64,000 nucleotides of DNA from the NCBI RefSeq assembly GCF_004151485.1, contig NZ_SBFF01000013.1:402-64401 (forward strand), read 5' to 3'. Within the stretch, counting starts at the first letter, position 1; each line of letters begins with the position of its first letter. Positions 27,661 to 35,897 of the stretch are shown here, one piece after another. This DNA comes from Sphingosinicella sp. CPCC 101087 (GTDB taxonomy: Bacteria > Pseudomonadota > Alphaproteobacteria > Sphingomonadales > Sphingomonadaceae). A program made the position numbers and the translations under genes. The notes below the pieces were generated by a model. That model saw only the letters and a program-made list of their open reading frames with translations. It was not told the origin of the DNA and searched no databases.

Positions 27661-29066
27661 CGCGACACTGCCAAGTCTGGAAGGTCGCCGCCGAGGTCCA
27701 ACCAGCGAGCGAGCGAGTAGCGCGTGGCAGGATCATCAGAATAGATTAGCCGGAACGCGAAATCGAACACATGGAGGTGCCGCCGGCAGAATTCAGTCTC
27801 CCGGCGTGGCACGTCAATTCGGCCGTAGCGAGCCAGATCGTCAACAAGGTCGCGCCCGCAAAAGGGTTGATAGGTGCACCGCTGACAGTCCGGATCGAAT
27901 TGGTTGGTTGACGCGCAGTCCAGGACAGCTCGCTGCTCAGTATCCCAGCCGGATGCGACATGGCCAATGGCCAGATCGACGACACCCGAACGGGCAAGCA
28001 TTCGGGCCTCGTCCGTAGGATAGACGACCCCGTCATGGTCGATCACGATATAGTCACGCCCGACCGGATTAGGATTGCGCAGGTCGACATGACGGTCGTG
28101 TCCTGGTTGGAAAATTCGGCGGAGGCACAAGGAGAGGTAGGTCTCCTCAAGGACGATCGAAGGATCGCTCCAGTTGCGCGCGATGATGGCCTGAACGAAG
28201 CTTTCGTAATATTCGCGCCAACGATCATCTTGCGCTCGGCTGTCGGGGTGGCGCTTTCGCGCAAATCCCTGGTAGTTGATCGGCCGCAAGTAGATGCTGG
28301 GAAGCCGGCGGGAAGCAAAGGCCTCTACCAGCGTTTCGACTTGTGGCGGATTGAGAGGATCGAGCGTGGGGAGCGCCGAAACCTTGTCTGGTCCGTATCT
28401 GTCCAGAACGAACTCCAAGTTGGCAAAGAAAGTCCGCGTCTTTTCTGCTGTGGCGGTGCGGTTCTGTTGGTGGGTGAATTCACTCCCGTCCAGGGACGTG
28501 CTGATGAGGACGTCTGGTCGGTCAAAGATCCTCATCACATCTTCGTCGAGGCACGAGAGGTTGGTGCAGATGACGAAGGACTTATCTGCAAAGCGCTCGC
28601 ACCGTTCGATCACGGAGGCGATGAGGTCGGGCCGAAGCGTGGGCTCTCCGCCTTGAAACTCCAACTTCACCGCCCCCGCATCGAGCCGATCGATTAAAGT
28701 GAGGACCGCGGCAAGCGTCTCGTCGCTCCAATCATATCCTCGACTCTCAAGGCTGGCACGCGACACCTGGCAGTAGGAGCAAGCGAGATTGCAGCGCAGG
28801 GTCGGGACCAGAATCAGGTAATCGAGGGTAGTGGGCGAGGTGATGCGGCGAGCACAGCCATGAAGGTGTGAAGCAAATCCGAGCGAATCGATATCATCGA
28901 ACGCCTGCCCTCGCTCGCTGAGGAATGAGATGTCCTCCGCCGTCAGTTCATCGAAAGCATAGCGGCGAAGGAAGGCTCTGTCGCCCTGGAAGAATTGTCC
29001 GGCATCGTTCGCAAAGAGGAGACTCTCCTTGCCCGACGGACGGACCCGTAGCGGCAACACTATCAT
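27657..29066 (-). CDS. hxsB: Radical SAM maturase HxsB with SPASM-like C-terminus
   Basis: 469 residues. Radical SAM motif Cys-x3-Cys-x2-Cys in PTLRCNLACSYCQVSRA (about residues 88-104), then LEFQGGEPTLRPDL. The C-terminal Cys group DPDCQRCTYQPFCGRD plus a later TEFCRRH resembles SPASM auxiliary-cluster ligands found in peptide-modifying maturases. The N-terminal region (about 1-80) contains FAYDELTAED-like sequence conserved in paired HXS enzymes. Its ATG overlaps the hxsD stop and its TGA overlaps the hxsC start. Confidence 0.92.
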   Translation of the reverse strand: MIVLPLRVRPSGKESLLFANDAGQFFQGDRAFLRRYAFDELTAEDISFLSERGQAFDDIDSLGFASHLHGCARRITSPTTLDYLILVPTLRCNLACSYCQVSRASLESRGYDWSDETLAAVLTLIDRLDAGAVKLEFQGGEPTLRPDLIASVIERCERFADKSFVICTNLSCLDEDVMRIFDRPDVLISTSLDGSEFTHQQNRTATAEKTRTFFANLEFVLDRYGPDKVSALPTLDPLNPPQVETLVEAFASRRLPSIYLRPINYQGFARKRHPDSRAQDDRWREYYESFVQAIIARNWSDPSIVLEETYLSLCLRRIFQPGHDRHVDLRNPNPVGRDYIVIDHDGVVYPTDEARMLARSGVVDLAIGHVASGWDTEQRAVLDCASTNQFDPDCQRCTYQPFCGRDLVDDLARYGRIDVPRRETEFCRRHLHVFDFAFRLIYSDDPATRYSLARWLDLGGDLPDLAVSR

Positions 29067-29362
29067 CGACCGAACAACTGTTCGTGCACGAGCGTCCGGA
29101 AGCCGCGAGATCGCTCGAAAATATGCTCACCTAAGAGAAGAGCATCCCAAGCTAATAAGAGACGACAAGAATCGTAGCCAGCAGAATCGAGGAGGACCGA
29201 ATCCTCATCAATTTGCCAATCAATTCCCGGAAACGTGTCAGCAAGACGCACGAGCGCATCTTCGATGCGCGCACACCCTGGCGAAACAAGCGCAAGCCTA
29301 AGCTCGGACGCCTGCTCCCTTGGCCTCTTCCCCCTGCTGAGCAAAGCACTCCCCCATGCCAC
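29063..29362 (-). CDS. hxsD: Probable HxsD
   Basis: The small first gene expected in an HXS operon. The C-terminal part (AWDALLLGEHIFERSRGFRTLVHEQLFGR, taken as pieces) resembles the HxsD ending, a helix followed by IRxLIxxQAF. The stop overlaps the hxsB ATG (ATGA). The start is unclear: a GTG at 29362 gives 99 residues, a TTG at 29344 gives 93, and the frame is open to a GTG at 29488. No start has a good ribosome site. HxsD is assigned mainly from position, size and the C-terminus; the sequence is divergent. Confidence 0.6.
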   Translation of the reverse strand: MAWGSALLSRGKRPREQASELRLALVSPGCARIEDALVRLADTFPGIDWQIDEDSVLLDSAGYDSCRLLLAWDALLLGEHIFERSRGFRTLVHEQLFGR

Positions 29363-29363
29363 T

Positions 29364-29393
29364 ACTATAACCGAAAGTCTTTGGGTATGGCAA
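29364..29393 (-). promoter_or_regulatory. Candidate sigma-70-type promoter of the HXS operon
   Basis: On the minus strand TTGCCA (29393-29388), an 18-nt spacer, then TATAGT (29369-29364): five of six consensus bases in each box. Predicted transcription would start near 29357. That is inside the frame if hxsD begins at 29362, which favours the TTG at 29344 or a different promoter. Confidence 0.35.
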
Positions 29394-29820
29394 CAGAAGC
29401 ATGGCCTCCCAACATTGTCGCAGAAGCGCACGCCGCAATCGACGGTCGCGAGAAGCTGAAGAAATAGCGGAGGTGTTCGGCTGGACACTCGGGGGAAGGA
29501 TCATGATCCCTCGAGCTACTCTTATTCCGTCGCAGCCGGCCAGCCATCCCGCCACCGAGCTTATAATCGGCGTCTCCTCGCGTAGAAAGGAATGCGGCGA
29601 CAATGCACCCACTGGAATGTTGCGTGGCGCCAATAACGCTCAAGCTCACGCGCAAGTACCAACGGTTAGGACACCGTGCGCAAGTGCTGAGATATTGCCC
29701 GAACGGCTCCAGGCGTCGAGCTCGTGAAAGACGAGCACGGCCGGCAACCAGCGTAGGCATGCATGTTGCTCACCACGATGAAGACGCTAGAGTCCTCCAA
29801 AGGGAGATTGGAGGACTATC
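29394..29820. other. Intergenic region between hxsD and the HNH gene
   Basis: 427 nt separating the divergent hxs operon and HNH endonuclease gene. Several short frames are open on both strands, but none has a ribosome site, a recognisable domain or a consistent codon pattern. It most likely carries the promoters of both transcription units. Confidence 0.5.
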
Positions 29821-30690
29821 ATGCCGCAATGGCCGTTCATTCCAGGCCGACTTTACAGCCGCCGGAATGACATTCACGCAAGGTATGGTGGGCAGGAGCA
29901 GGGAGGGATTTCGACACCCCAGAGTGTGGGAGCGGTTTTCGCGTTTACGGGCGAAAGTGGCTTGAAGCACGGCTATGCTGACGGCTGGCAACCGGATGGC
30001 TCGTTCAGCTACTGCGGGGAGGGACGCACCGGCGACATGGTATTGAAAAGAGGCAACCGAGCAATCGCCTCTCATGCGTCTCTCAGCCGCGATATCCTTC
30101 TTTTCGAGACCACAGGAAAAGGCAGGCCAGTCCGCTTCACTGGCCAGTTCATGTGCGCCGGTTGGACGGACCAACAGCTCCCGGACACCAATGGGTTCCT
30201 GCGGAAGGCAATAGTCTTTCGTTTGGTGCCTTTGAACCTCGCGGCAGACCCGATTGTCGAAGCACTGCCGGAAGTTCCTAGGACCACTGAGGAATTCAAC
30301 CAGTTGCGCGCGCGAGCCTACGCTGCGGCAAAGGCGCCAGAGGGTGTCCAGGCCAAAGATGCTGTGGTTGCATCATACGTGCGCAGCAAGACGGTCCGCG
30401 ACTACGCTCTGGCGCGAGCCAATGGTCGCTGCGAGTCTTGCAATGAAGGTGCGCCATTCGAAACACCGGCAGGGCTTCCATTCCTGGAGGTCCACCACAT
30501 TAAGCGACTCACAGATGGCGGGCCAGATTCACCTGGGTCCGTGGCCGCGATTTGCCCTAACTGTCATCGTGAAGCACACTACGGCGCTTCGGCCGTCGCC
30601 ATTAACGACCGGCTTCTGGCCCTAGTCCAAGCCGTGGAACGGGTGACGATCGCCGACTTGCCCCTCATCGCTAAGAGATCGATTCACTAA
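29821..30690 (+). CDS. HNH endonuclease with SRA-like N-terminal domain (ScoMcrA-like type IV)
   Basis: 289 residues; GGAGG lies six bases before the ATG. The N-terminal half (about residues 5-140: PGRLYSRRNDIHARYGGQ, GGISTPQSVGAVFAFTG, GEGRTGDMVLKRGNRAI) matches the SRA-like domain of ScoMcrA-type modification-dependent nucleases. The C-terminal half (about 195-260) is an HNH nuclease: Cys204/Cys207 and Cys245/Cys248 as zinc ligands, and catalytic EVHHIKRLTDGG with His225/His226. The architecture predicts cleavage of modified (for example methylated or phosphorothioated) invading DNA. It stands alone without a partner methylase, as expected for type IV restriction. Confidence 0.82.
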   Translation: MPQWPFIPGRLYSRRNDIHARYGGQEQGGISTPQSVGAVFAFTGESGLKHGYADGWQPDGSFSYCGEGRTGDMVLKRGNRAIASHASLSRDILLFETTGKGRPVRFTGQFMCAGWTDQQLPDTNGFLRKAIVFRLVPLNLAADPIVEALPEVPRTTEEFNQLRARAYAAAKAPEGVQAKDAVVASYVRSKTVRDYALARANGRCESCNEGAPFETPAGLPFLEVHHIKRLTDGGPDSPGSVAAICPNCHREAHYGASAVAINDRLLALVQAVERVTIADLPLIAKRSIH

Positions 30691-30906
30691 CAGAAGAAGC
30701 CGGCCCCTTCCGTAATAGCTCCGACGGATACCGTAGTTGGGCGTGGATTTGAATGGCCGTCCTGATTGGTGCGTCCTTCTGACCCCACTCTTCAACGTGC
30801 TCGGCACTTTGCTGGGATGGCGATGAGTGTTCGACACGCCGAGAACAGCGACCTTTACAGGTCATCGAGGCTAAGCGTGGGCCGCAGAGCGACTTTCGCA
30901 ATCATC

Positions 30907-30936
30907 GGGGGCGGCCCCGCGCGAAGAGCCGCCCCC
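30907..30936 (-). terminator. GC-rich terminator-like hairpin after the small secreted protein gene
   Basis: GGGGGCGGC (30907-30915) pairs perfectly with GCCGCCCCC (30928-30936) around a 12-nt loop. It lies about 20 nt past the stop of the minus-strand gene at 30956. No U-tract follows, so factor-independent termination is not certain. Confidence 0.5.
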
Positions 30937-30955
30937 CAAGTACATAGACCAGTGG

Positions 30956-31273
30956 TTAGTTGTTTCGGTTCTTCTGGTTCAGCACCTGTCGCGAGACAGC
31001 CTGGCCCAGCGCCGTCGAGGCGCTCTGCGCGGTGCACTCGTTATTCTGCTCGCGGATCGCGAGCACGCTGATCCCGCACACATTGGCGGCGACGCCGATC
31101 GGAACCTGCACGTTCACCGGCACCGCAATTGCGACATTGTTGTCGTTGAGCGAGTTCTTGATGATCTCGAGATCCGTGATGTTGACGTTCACGAGACCCT
31201 GCTGCGTCTGGGCGGCGGCCGGGGCGGCGGCCAGTGTTGCGGCAGCGGCCGCAGCCATCATGATCCTGTACAT
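30956..31273 (-). CDS. Small secreted hypothetical protein
   Basis: 105 residues from the ATG at 31273, which has GGAG at the right distance. A clear signal peptide (MYRIMMAAAAAATLAAAPAAAQ) is followed by TQQGLVNVNITDLEIIKNSL and NVAIAVPVNVQVPIGVAANVCGI. Two Cys (NVCGISVL and NECTAQS) could form a disulfide. Similar short exported proteins of unknown role are frequent in sphingomonads. The 301 nt between it and the divergent Crp gene show no other gene and must hold both promoters. Confidence 0.75.
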   Translation of the reverse strand: MYRIMMAAAAAATLAAAPAAAQTQQGLVNVNITDLEIIKNSLNDNNVAIAVPVNVQVPIGVAANVCGISVLAIREQNNECTAQSASTALGQAVSRQVLNQKNRNN

Positions 31274-31574
31274 AACTGATACTCCTCGGAAAGTTACTCG
31301 ATCCGCATCCAACGCCTCGCCCCGCGGGAAGTGGATGAACGGCCATTCAGTTACGCCGGCCTGCCTTTCAGACGCGACGAAGCCCCTGCTTCGAGCGGGC
31401 GGATTGGTCATGGCGGACCCGTGCCGGGCGGCAGCCCTGAGGCGCTTCGGCCGGTGATCGCCCCGGTCGTGGTGCGCGGCAGCGGGCCTTGCGCCACGGG
31501 ACAGCCGCTCGGGTCGGCGATCATGGCGATCGCTTCAGGGTGACCGCCGCGCTTCCATGCTGCTAGGAGAAAGC

Positions 31575-32333
31575 ATGGCCCCGAACGCATACCCGTCGCT
31601 CGACGCGCTGGACAGCATGCTGCCGCATCCGCTGGGAGAGCGGCTGAGGCCGCATGCGCGGATCGTGCAGCGGCCGGCCGGCCATATCGTCATGGGCCAT
31701 GGCGAGCGCAGCAGCGACCTCTACCTGATCATCGAGGGCCAGGCGCGGGCCGAGCTGCACTCCCCGAGCGGTCGCGAGGTCATCTTGGGCGACCTCGGCC
31801 CGGGCGAGCTGATCGGCGAGTTCGCCGCTTTGGACGACCAGCCGCGCACGGCGACGGTCGAGGTGGTTTCGCCCTGCACGCTCGCCGCCTTTCCCGGCCC
31901 GATCTTCCGCGCGGCGGTGTTCGCCGATCCGGCAAGCGCCGAATGGATCGCGCGGCGGTTCGTCGGCCATATCAGGCTGCTGACGGAGAAGCTGTTCGAG
32001 CTGAACGCGCTCGCCGTGCGCAACCGGCTGCATTGCGAGCTGCTGCGGCTCGGGATCACGGCGGGGATCGCCGACAACCAGGCGGTGATCGCGCCGGCGC
32101 CGACCCACGTCCATCTCGCCGGCCGGATCGGCAGCCATCGCGAGGCGGTAACCCGCGAGCTCCAATATCTCCAGCGCGAAGGGATCGTGGCGCAGCAGGG
32201 ACGCAGGCTGGCGATCCTGGACGTCGCCCGGCTGGCCGAGATCGTCCGGGCGGCGGCCGGCGACGTCGAGATGGTCGAGCGCGCCGCGCCGGCCGCCGTG
32301 GGGCCGGCGGCGGTTGGACAGTTATCGGCTTAG
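31575..32333 (+). CDS. Crp/Fnr-family transcriptional regulator
   Basis: 252 residues from the ATG at 31575 with AGGAG six bases upstream (an ATG at 31557 lacks one). N-terminal cyclic-nucleotide-binding fold (RPAGHIVMGHGERSSDLYLI, GPGELIGEFAALDDQPRTATV) at about residues 25-120. C-terminal winged helix (VHLAGRIGSHREAVTRELQYLQREGIVAQQGRRLAI) at about 175-215. The FNR cysteine cluster is missing, so it is not an oxygen-sensing FNR. The last 185 bp recur in a damaged copy at 33625. Confidence 0.88.
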   Translation: MAPNAYPSLDALDSMLPHPLGERLRPHARIVQRPAGHIVMGHGERSSDLYLIIEGQARAELHSPSGREVILGDLGPGELIGEFAALDDQPRTATVEVVSPCTLAAFPGPIFRAAVFADPASAEWIARRFVGHIRLLTEKLFELNALAVRNRLHCELLRLGITAGIADNQAVIAPAPTHVHLAGRIGSHREAVTRELQYLQREGIVAQQGRRLAILDVARLAEIVRAAAGDVEMVERAAPAAVGPAAVGQLSA

Positions 32334-32500
32334 ACCGAAGCCACGTCAGTCCGAATGCCCTCCCTTTCGAGGGTGGAACGCGCATGCCGGCGCCAGTGCG
32401 AGCCCCTAGTCTTCACACACCTGATAGAGAGTGTAGTTAATTAGATCTCAACGGAGTTTGGTTTATATGCCATAGCTGATCGGGAGGGGAGGTCACACCT

Positions 32501-33301
32501 ATGATTGAGCTGAAGTTCCACGTAAATTATATGGATGGCAGGCGGCGGTTCGACGGCTTGGACCATTACTATGGCGCACAGTCCCTACTTGGCTTGTCTC
32601 AGATGCTTCTCATATCATTGCACGCGTTTTTTAACCGTGACATCATCACACAAGCACCGTCAGCCAAGGGATTTCGAATTGTGATGGGCACAAGCCGGCG
32701 GGGAGGCTGGGATCAGGTCCTTCATCTATTAATCACCAATCCCGAGATTATCGCCACGTTCAACGACATCGGTAAAAATGCGCTGTACGATCTCTTGAAA
32801 TGGGCGCTTGTCAGCGGCGCCGGCGTCCCATTTGCCTTGAAATACCGGAAGTCCACACGAATAGCCCGTGATCTAGAGCAAAAAAATGATGATCTCCAAG
32901 AGCGGTTGGACGAAGCACTCAAGAGAGTACATGCACCCGTAAAACACCAAGGTCTAACCGTGCATGTAATGACTGGCAGGACGAACCTGGCTACGTTTAA
33001 TGAATCCACGCTTCGGTACATCGAAACGGAGCTAGTAGAGGATAAGAAGATACAAATCTCCTCGGCTGTGAGCAGATTCAATGCCCGCACTGGGACAGGT
33101 AGATTAATTGGTAATATGGATGCGGTATCAGTACCATTCTATCCTGAAGCCTCACTTTCCAAACCCGCAATCATGTGCCTGGCAGACAGCTTGGCCGCCC
33201 TCGCCCGTGACCGATTTGAACCCGTGAATTTGAGCGTGTCCCGCGTCACGTCGGCAGACGGACATTTAAAGTCCTACAGAGTCCACACAGCATGGCGATA
33301 G
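32501..33301 (+). CDS. Unrecognised 266-residue protein on low-GC DNA
   Basis: Translation from the ATG at 32501 behind GGGAGGGGAGG. The base composition is clearly poorer in GC than the neighbours. Codon use is also different (AAA, ATA and TTA are frequent), so horizontal acquisition is likely. Visible features: IELKFHVNYMDGRRRFDGLD at the start, a possible membrane or amphipathic segment near residues 90-112 (LYDLLKWALVSGAGVPFAL), then a coiled coil (LEQKNDDLQERLDEALKRV). The C-terminus is beta-rich. I cannot name the family. It sits between an intact Crp gene and a broken second Crp copy. Confidence 0.65.
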   Translation: MIELKFHVNYMDGRRRFDGLDHYYGAQSLLGLSQMLLISLHAFFNRDIITQAPSAKGFRIVMGTSRRGGWDQVLHLLITNPEIIATFNDIGKNALYDLLKWALVSGAGVPFALKYRKSTRIARDLEQKNDDLQERLDEALKRVHAPVKHQGLTVHVMTGRTNLATFNESTLRYIETELVEDKKIQISSAVSRFNARTGTGRLIGNMDAVSVPFYPEASLSKPAIMCLADSLAALARDRFEPVNLSVSRVTSADGHLKSYRVHTAWR

Positions 33302-33532
33302 AGCTGATCAATTAAGAGTGAGCGCCTCGTTACCGAGACGCCCATTCCCACTAAGCAGCCCTACAAGGCTGAGCGCCAACCGAACGAAGCCCACCGGCGA
33401 GATCCCTAAAAGCCGGGCGGAAGGTGGCTCCGCACGACTGGCTGGCTTCGATGGCGACGATGAGCTTCGTCAGCATCCTTTCCAATCGTGTGCCGGCCTC
33501 TTGATGAGCCGAACACCGCACATAATCAGGTC

Positions 33533-33607
33533 CAGGTCGTCGCCAATGTCGACCACATCCATCCTGCGGTCGCCGAGCCGAGTGCGGCCGCGGCCGTGCA
33601 TGTCGGC
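33533..33607 (-). pseudogene. Fragment of an alpha/beta hydrolase gene
   Basis: On the minus strand this 75-nt stretch encodes MHGRGRTRLGDRRMDVVDIGDDLDL. It matches the LHGHGRTSLGERRIDVSDIGDDLDI segment of the complete hydrolase encoded at 38103-39059. There is no start, nucleophile or rest of the domain here. It adjoins the Crp fragment and must be debris of a rearrangement. Confidence 0.7.
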
Positions 33608-33624
33608 GGGATCACTTGGCCGCT

Positions 33625-33827
33625 CCGGCCGGATCGGCAGCCATTGCGAGGCGGTGACCCGCGAGCTCCAATATCTCCAGCTCGAGGGAATCGTGGCGCA
33701 GCAGGGACGCAGGCTGGCGATCCTGGACGTCGCGCGGCTGGCCGAGATCGTCCGGGCGGCGGCCGTCGACGTCGAGATGGTCGAGCGCGCCGCGCCGGCC
33801 GCCATGGGGGCGACCGCAGCGGCCTAG
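33625..33827 (+). pseudogene. 3' fragment of a Crp/Fnr-family gene
   Basis: Bases 33625-33809 match 32119-32303 of the intact Crp gene with about nine differences in 185 (roughly 95% identity) and encode the same RIGSHCEAVTRELQYLQLEGI winged-helix end, then stop at 33827. The cyclic-nucleotide domain is absent. The GS...HCEAVT versus GSHREAVT changes show that it is a diverged paralogue rather than a recent exact duplication. Confidence 0.8.
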
Positions 33828-33889
33828 GCCGTGCCGCGCCGGGCTTCGAGCCTCTCGTCGTAGCGGCGGCGGCCGGTTTCCAGGCCGGG

Positions 33890-33995
33890 CCCCGGAGTCC
33901 TTCGCGAGGACTGGACCCAGGCCTTCAGCCGCAGGCTGAAGTTTATCCTGAGCGCCTGCCTTGCAGGCAGCCGAAGGGCCGGGGTGACGATTTCC
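33890..33995. repeat. Mosaic of dispersed intergenic repeats
   Basis: Contains GTCCTTCGCGAGGAC, a GGACCCAGGCCTTCAG unit that folds with CTGAAG, then the CAGGCAGCCGAAGGGCCGGGGTGACG unit. The latter recurs in part at about 37965-37993 and 39155-39183. Marks a rearranged stretch between the Crp fragment and the next genes. Confidence 0.6.
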
Positions 33996-34178
33996 GGGGA
34001 GCGGGAGCGCCGGGCCCTCGCTTGGGGGGAGTACGCGAACAAGCCTTGAGTTTCGGTCCGAGCGCCGCGGCGACGTGGTAAAAATCACATTCAGCCTGTG
34101 GCCTGTGCCACCGACGACCCGCCGCCCATCGGCGACAAAGGCGGCGTCACGCAAGGTGAGGTGAAAGGCAATGCCGTC

Positions 34179-34319
34179 ATGATCAGGAGACGCTCGACCG
34201 CTTCTTCCGCCGCTTTGATGCAGGTCCTGGTCGCCCTGTTGGCGCTGGGATCGGTCGCGGCGGGCTCGACGGCGGCGATCGCCTCGGGCTGGAACGAAGC
34301 CGGCATCCGGGCGGACTGA
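34179..34319 (+). CDS. Possible 46-residue exported peptide
   Basis: An ATG at 34179 opens MIRRRSTASSAALMQVLVA followed by LLALGSVAAGSTAAIASGWNE, which looks like a basic N-region and a signal or membrane segment. GGTGAGGTGAAAGG lies just upstream. The frame is short and isolated; it could be a small membrane peptide or chance. Confidence 0.35.
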   Translation: MIRRRSTASSAALMQVLVALLALGSVAAGSTAAIASGWNEAGIRAD

Positions 34320-34454
34320 TCGGGCAGCCGCGGTCGTGGCCCCGGCCGCGGCGCGAGGAGGAGACGGGGGCGAGAGGTCTCCTCCTCGCTTGCCGCGGAG
34401 CCGTAGCCGGATCGGGTCGGGCCGACGTCGTCCCGCCCTTTTCCGCGCCGAACG

Positions 34455-35318
34455 TCACTCGGGCATCGGCTCGGCAAGCCAGCAGACGTAGACGTCGACC
34501 TCCTCGACCAGAGCTTCCCCGTCGCAGGGCGGCTTCCCCGACGCGATCGTCCGAAAATATTCGAGCGTGCGAGGCTGGCAGGCCGGCGACAGGAGATTTG
34601 CCGCCTTGGTCAGATAACCGGCCGACGACTCGCTCCGCCCCGGAATCCGGCTGCCGACGCGCGCCAGATGGAAGTTGAGCCAGGCGAGGGACAGCCGCTC
34701 CCGATCTCCCGGACGTTCCCGGGATTGTCGTTCGCCTGCCCCACGCGAAAGGCGCGCCGCGCTCGCCTCGGCCGACCGGCCCAGGCGATCGAAGGCGGTT
34801 TCCAGTCCTTCCCCACCCTCGAACAGCTGCGCATAGAGACCGGCGAGGCCAGGCAGCTCGGCAACGGGCGCCAGGAACGGTTCGGTCTCCCGCAAAGGCC
34901 CGCCAACGGCGATTTCCCGCATGGCATCGGAATCGCGTTCCCGAAGCGCCTGGTGGAACCTCAGGACCGGATCGAGCGGCGAACGACGGCCGAGCACTGC
35001 CTGATATTCACCGCGTGACGAGCCCAGCGCCCGCCAATTCCCGGTGAGAACGTAGAATTTCGGCAGCTCGAAAGACGACAAGGTGTGGAAGGTGTTCAGC
35101 GGAAACATCAGCGGATCGGACGAGAGCGTCGAGTCATACGCGCCCTCGATATTGCGACGGAGGTCCGTGACCCGCGGAAGATCGTAAAACGGGCATGTAT
35201 AGGTAATCCGCTCAGGAGGCGGGTGCCGAGGCGGGGCGCTGTCCTGAGCCGGAAGTTGCGGACTCGAAACGAAGGTCGCGATCAGACCCAGAGCCGAGAC
35301 TGCAGGACGAGTCTTCAT
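34455..35318 (-). CDS. Secreted protein of an unrecognised triplicated family, copy C
   Basis: 287 residues from the ATG at 35318, with a signal peptide ending at QLPAQ. It shares with the copies at 35845 and 36921: TCPFYDLPRVTDLRRNIEGAY near residue 41, SSDPL, LTGNWRALGS, REIAVGGPLRETEPFLAPVAELP, GDRERLSLAWLNFHLARV and a C-terminal Cys-rich segment (SPACQPRTLEYFRTIA, CDGEALVEEVDVYVCWL). Four conserved Cys and the DLR/GNW motifs suggest one disulfide-stabilised periplasmic fold. No known domain recognised. Confidence 0.7.
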   Translation of the reverse strand: MKTRPAVSALGLIATFVSSPQLPAQDSAPPRHPPPERITYTCPFYDLPRVTDLRRNIEGAYDSTLSSDPLMFPLNTFHTLSSFELPKFYVLTGNWRALGSSRGEYQAVLGRRSPLDPVLRFHQALRERDSDAMREIAVGGPLRETEPFLAPVAELPGLAGLYAQLFEGGEGLETAFDRLGRSAEASAARLSRGAGERQSRERPGDRERLSLAWLNFHLARVGSRIPGRSESSAGYLTKAANLLSPACQPRTLEYFRTIASGKPPCDGEALVEEVDVYVCWLAEPMPE

Positions 35319-35504
35319 AGGCGCCAACGCAAAGCTGCCTCATCACCGAGCCGCCTTGTCGTCGCACCGGAATTGCGTCCCGGCAAGGGCCATCCAGGAA
35401 ACGGTCCCCGAACAAGGAATCGAGGCCGCGAGCGGGGCCATTCGTGGACGCTCGATCAGATCCGCCGTAAACGTTCGCCCGCCCGAGCCGAGAGGAGACG
35501 CAGC

Positions 35505-35897
35505 ATGGATCGTGTCACCGGCGGTTGCCTGTGCGGCAACGTCCGGATCGTGGCGTCGGGGCGCCCGTACCGGGTCGGCCTTTGCCACTGCCTCGACTGC
35601 CGCAAGCATCACGGCGCGCTGTTCCACGCTTCGGCGATATTCCCCGAGGATGCGGTGACGATCGAGGGCGAGACGCGCGACTATGAAGGGCGGTTCTTCT
35701 GTCCCCGCTGCGGATCGTCCGTCTTCGGGCGCAGCGCGGACGAGATCGAAGTGAATCTGGGCGCGCTGGATGCCCCCGATCTGCTGACGCCGACCTACGA
35801 AAGCTGGATCGTCCGCCGCGAATCCTGGCTGCCGCCTTTCCCGCTCACGAGACGCCATGAGCGCGATCGGGACCCAGCGAGCCGCTTCGAGCCGTAG
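35505..35897 (+). CDS. GFA-family (glutathione-dependent formaldehyde-activating-like) zinc protein
   Basis: 130 residues, with AGGAG before the ATG at 35505. The zinc ligands of the GFA fold are present: Cys8 and Cys10 in GGCLCGNVR, CHCLDCRKHHGALFHASAIF (about 26-45), and CPRCGSSVFGR (about 66-76). True formaldehyde activation is doubtful for most family members; glutathione or zinc binding is likely. Its 3' end overlaps the convergent copy B gene by 53 bp. It stands in the middle of the three-copy family on the opposite strand. Confidence 0.85.
   Translation: MDRVTGGCLCGNVRIVASGRPYRVGLCHCLDCRKHHGALFHASAIFPEDAVTIEGETRDYEGRFFCPRCGSSVFGRSADEIEVNLGALDAPDLLTPTYESWIVRRESWLPPFPLTRRHERDRDPASRFEP

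Noticed and set aside
29298-29760. Two other minus-strand frames considered for HxsD
   Set aside because: Neither abuts hxsB with a stop/start overlap nor has the HxsD-like C-terminus.
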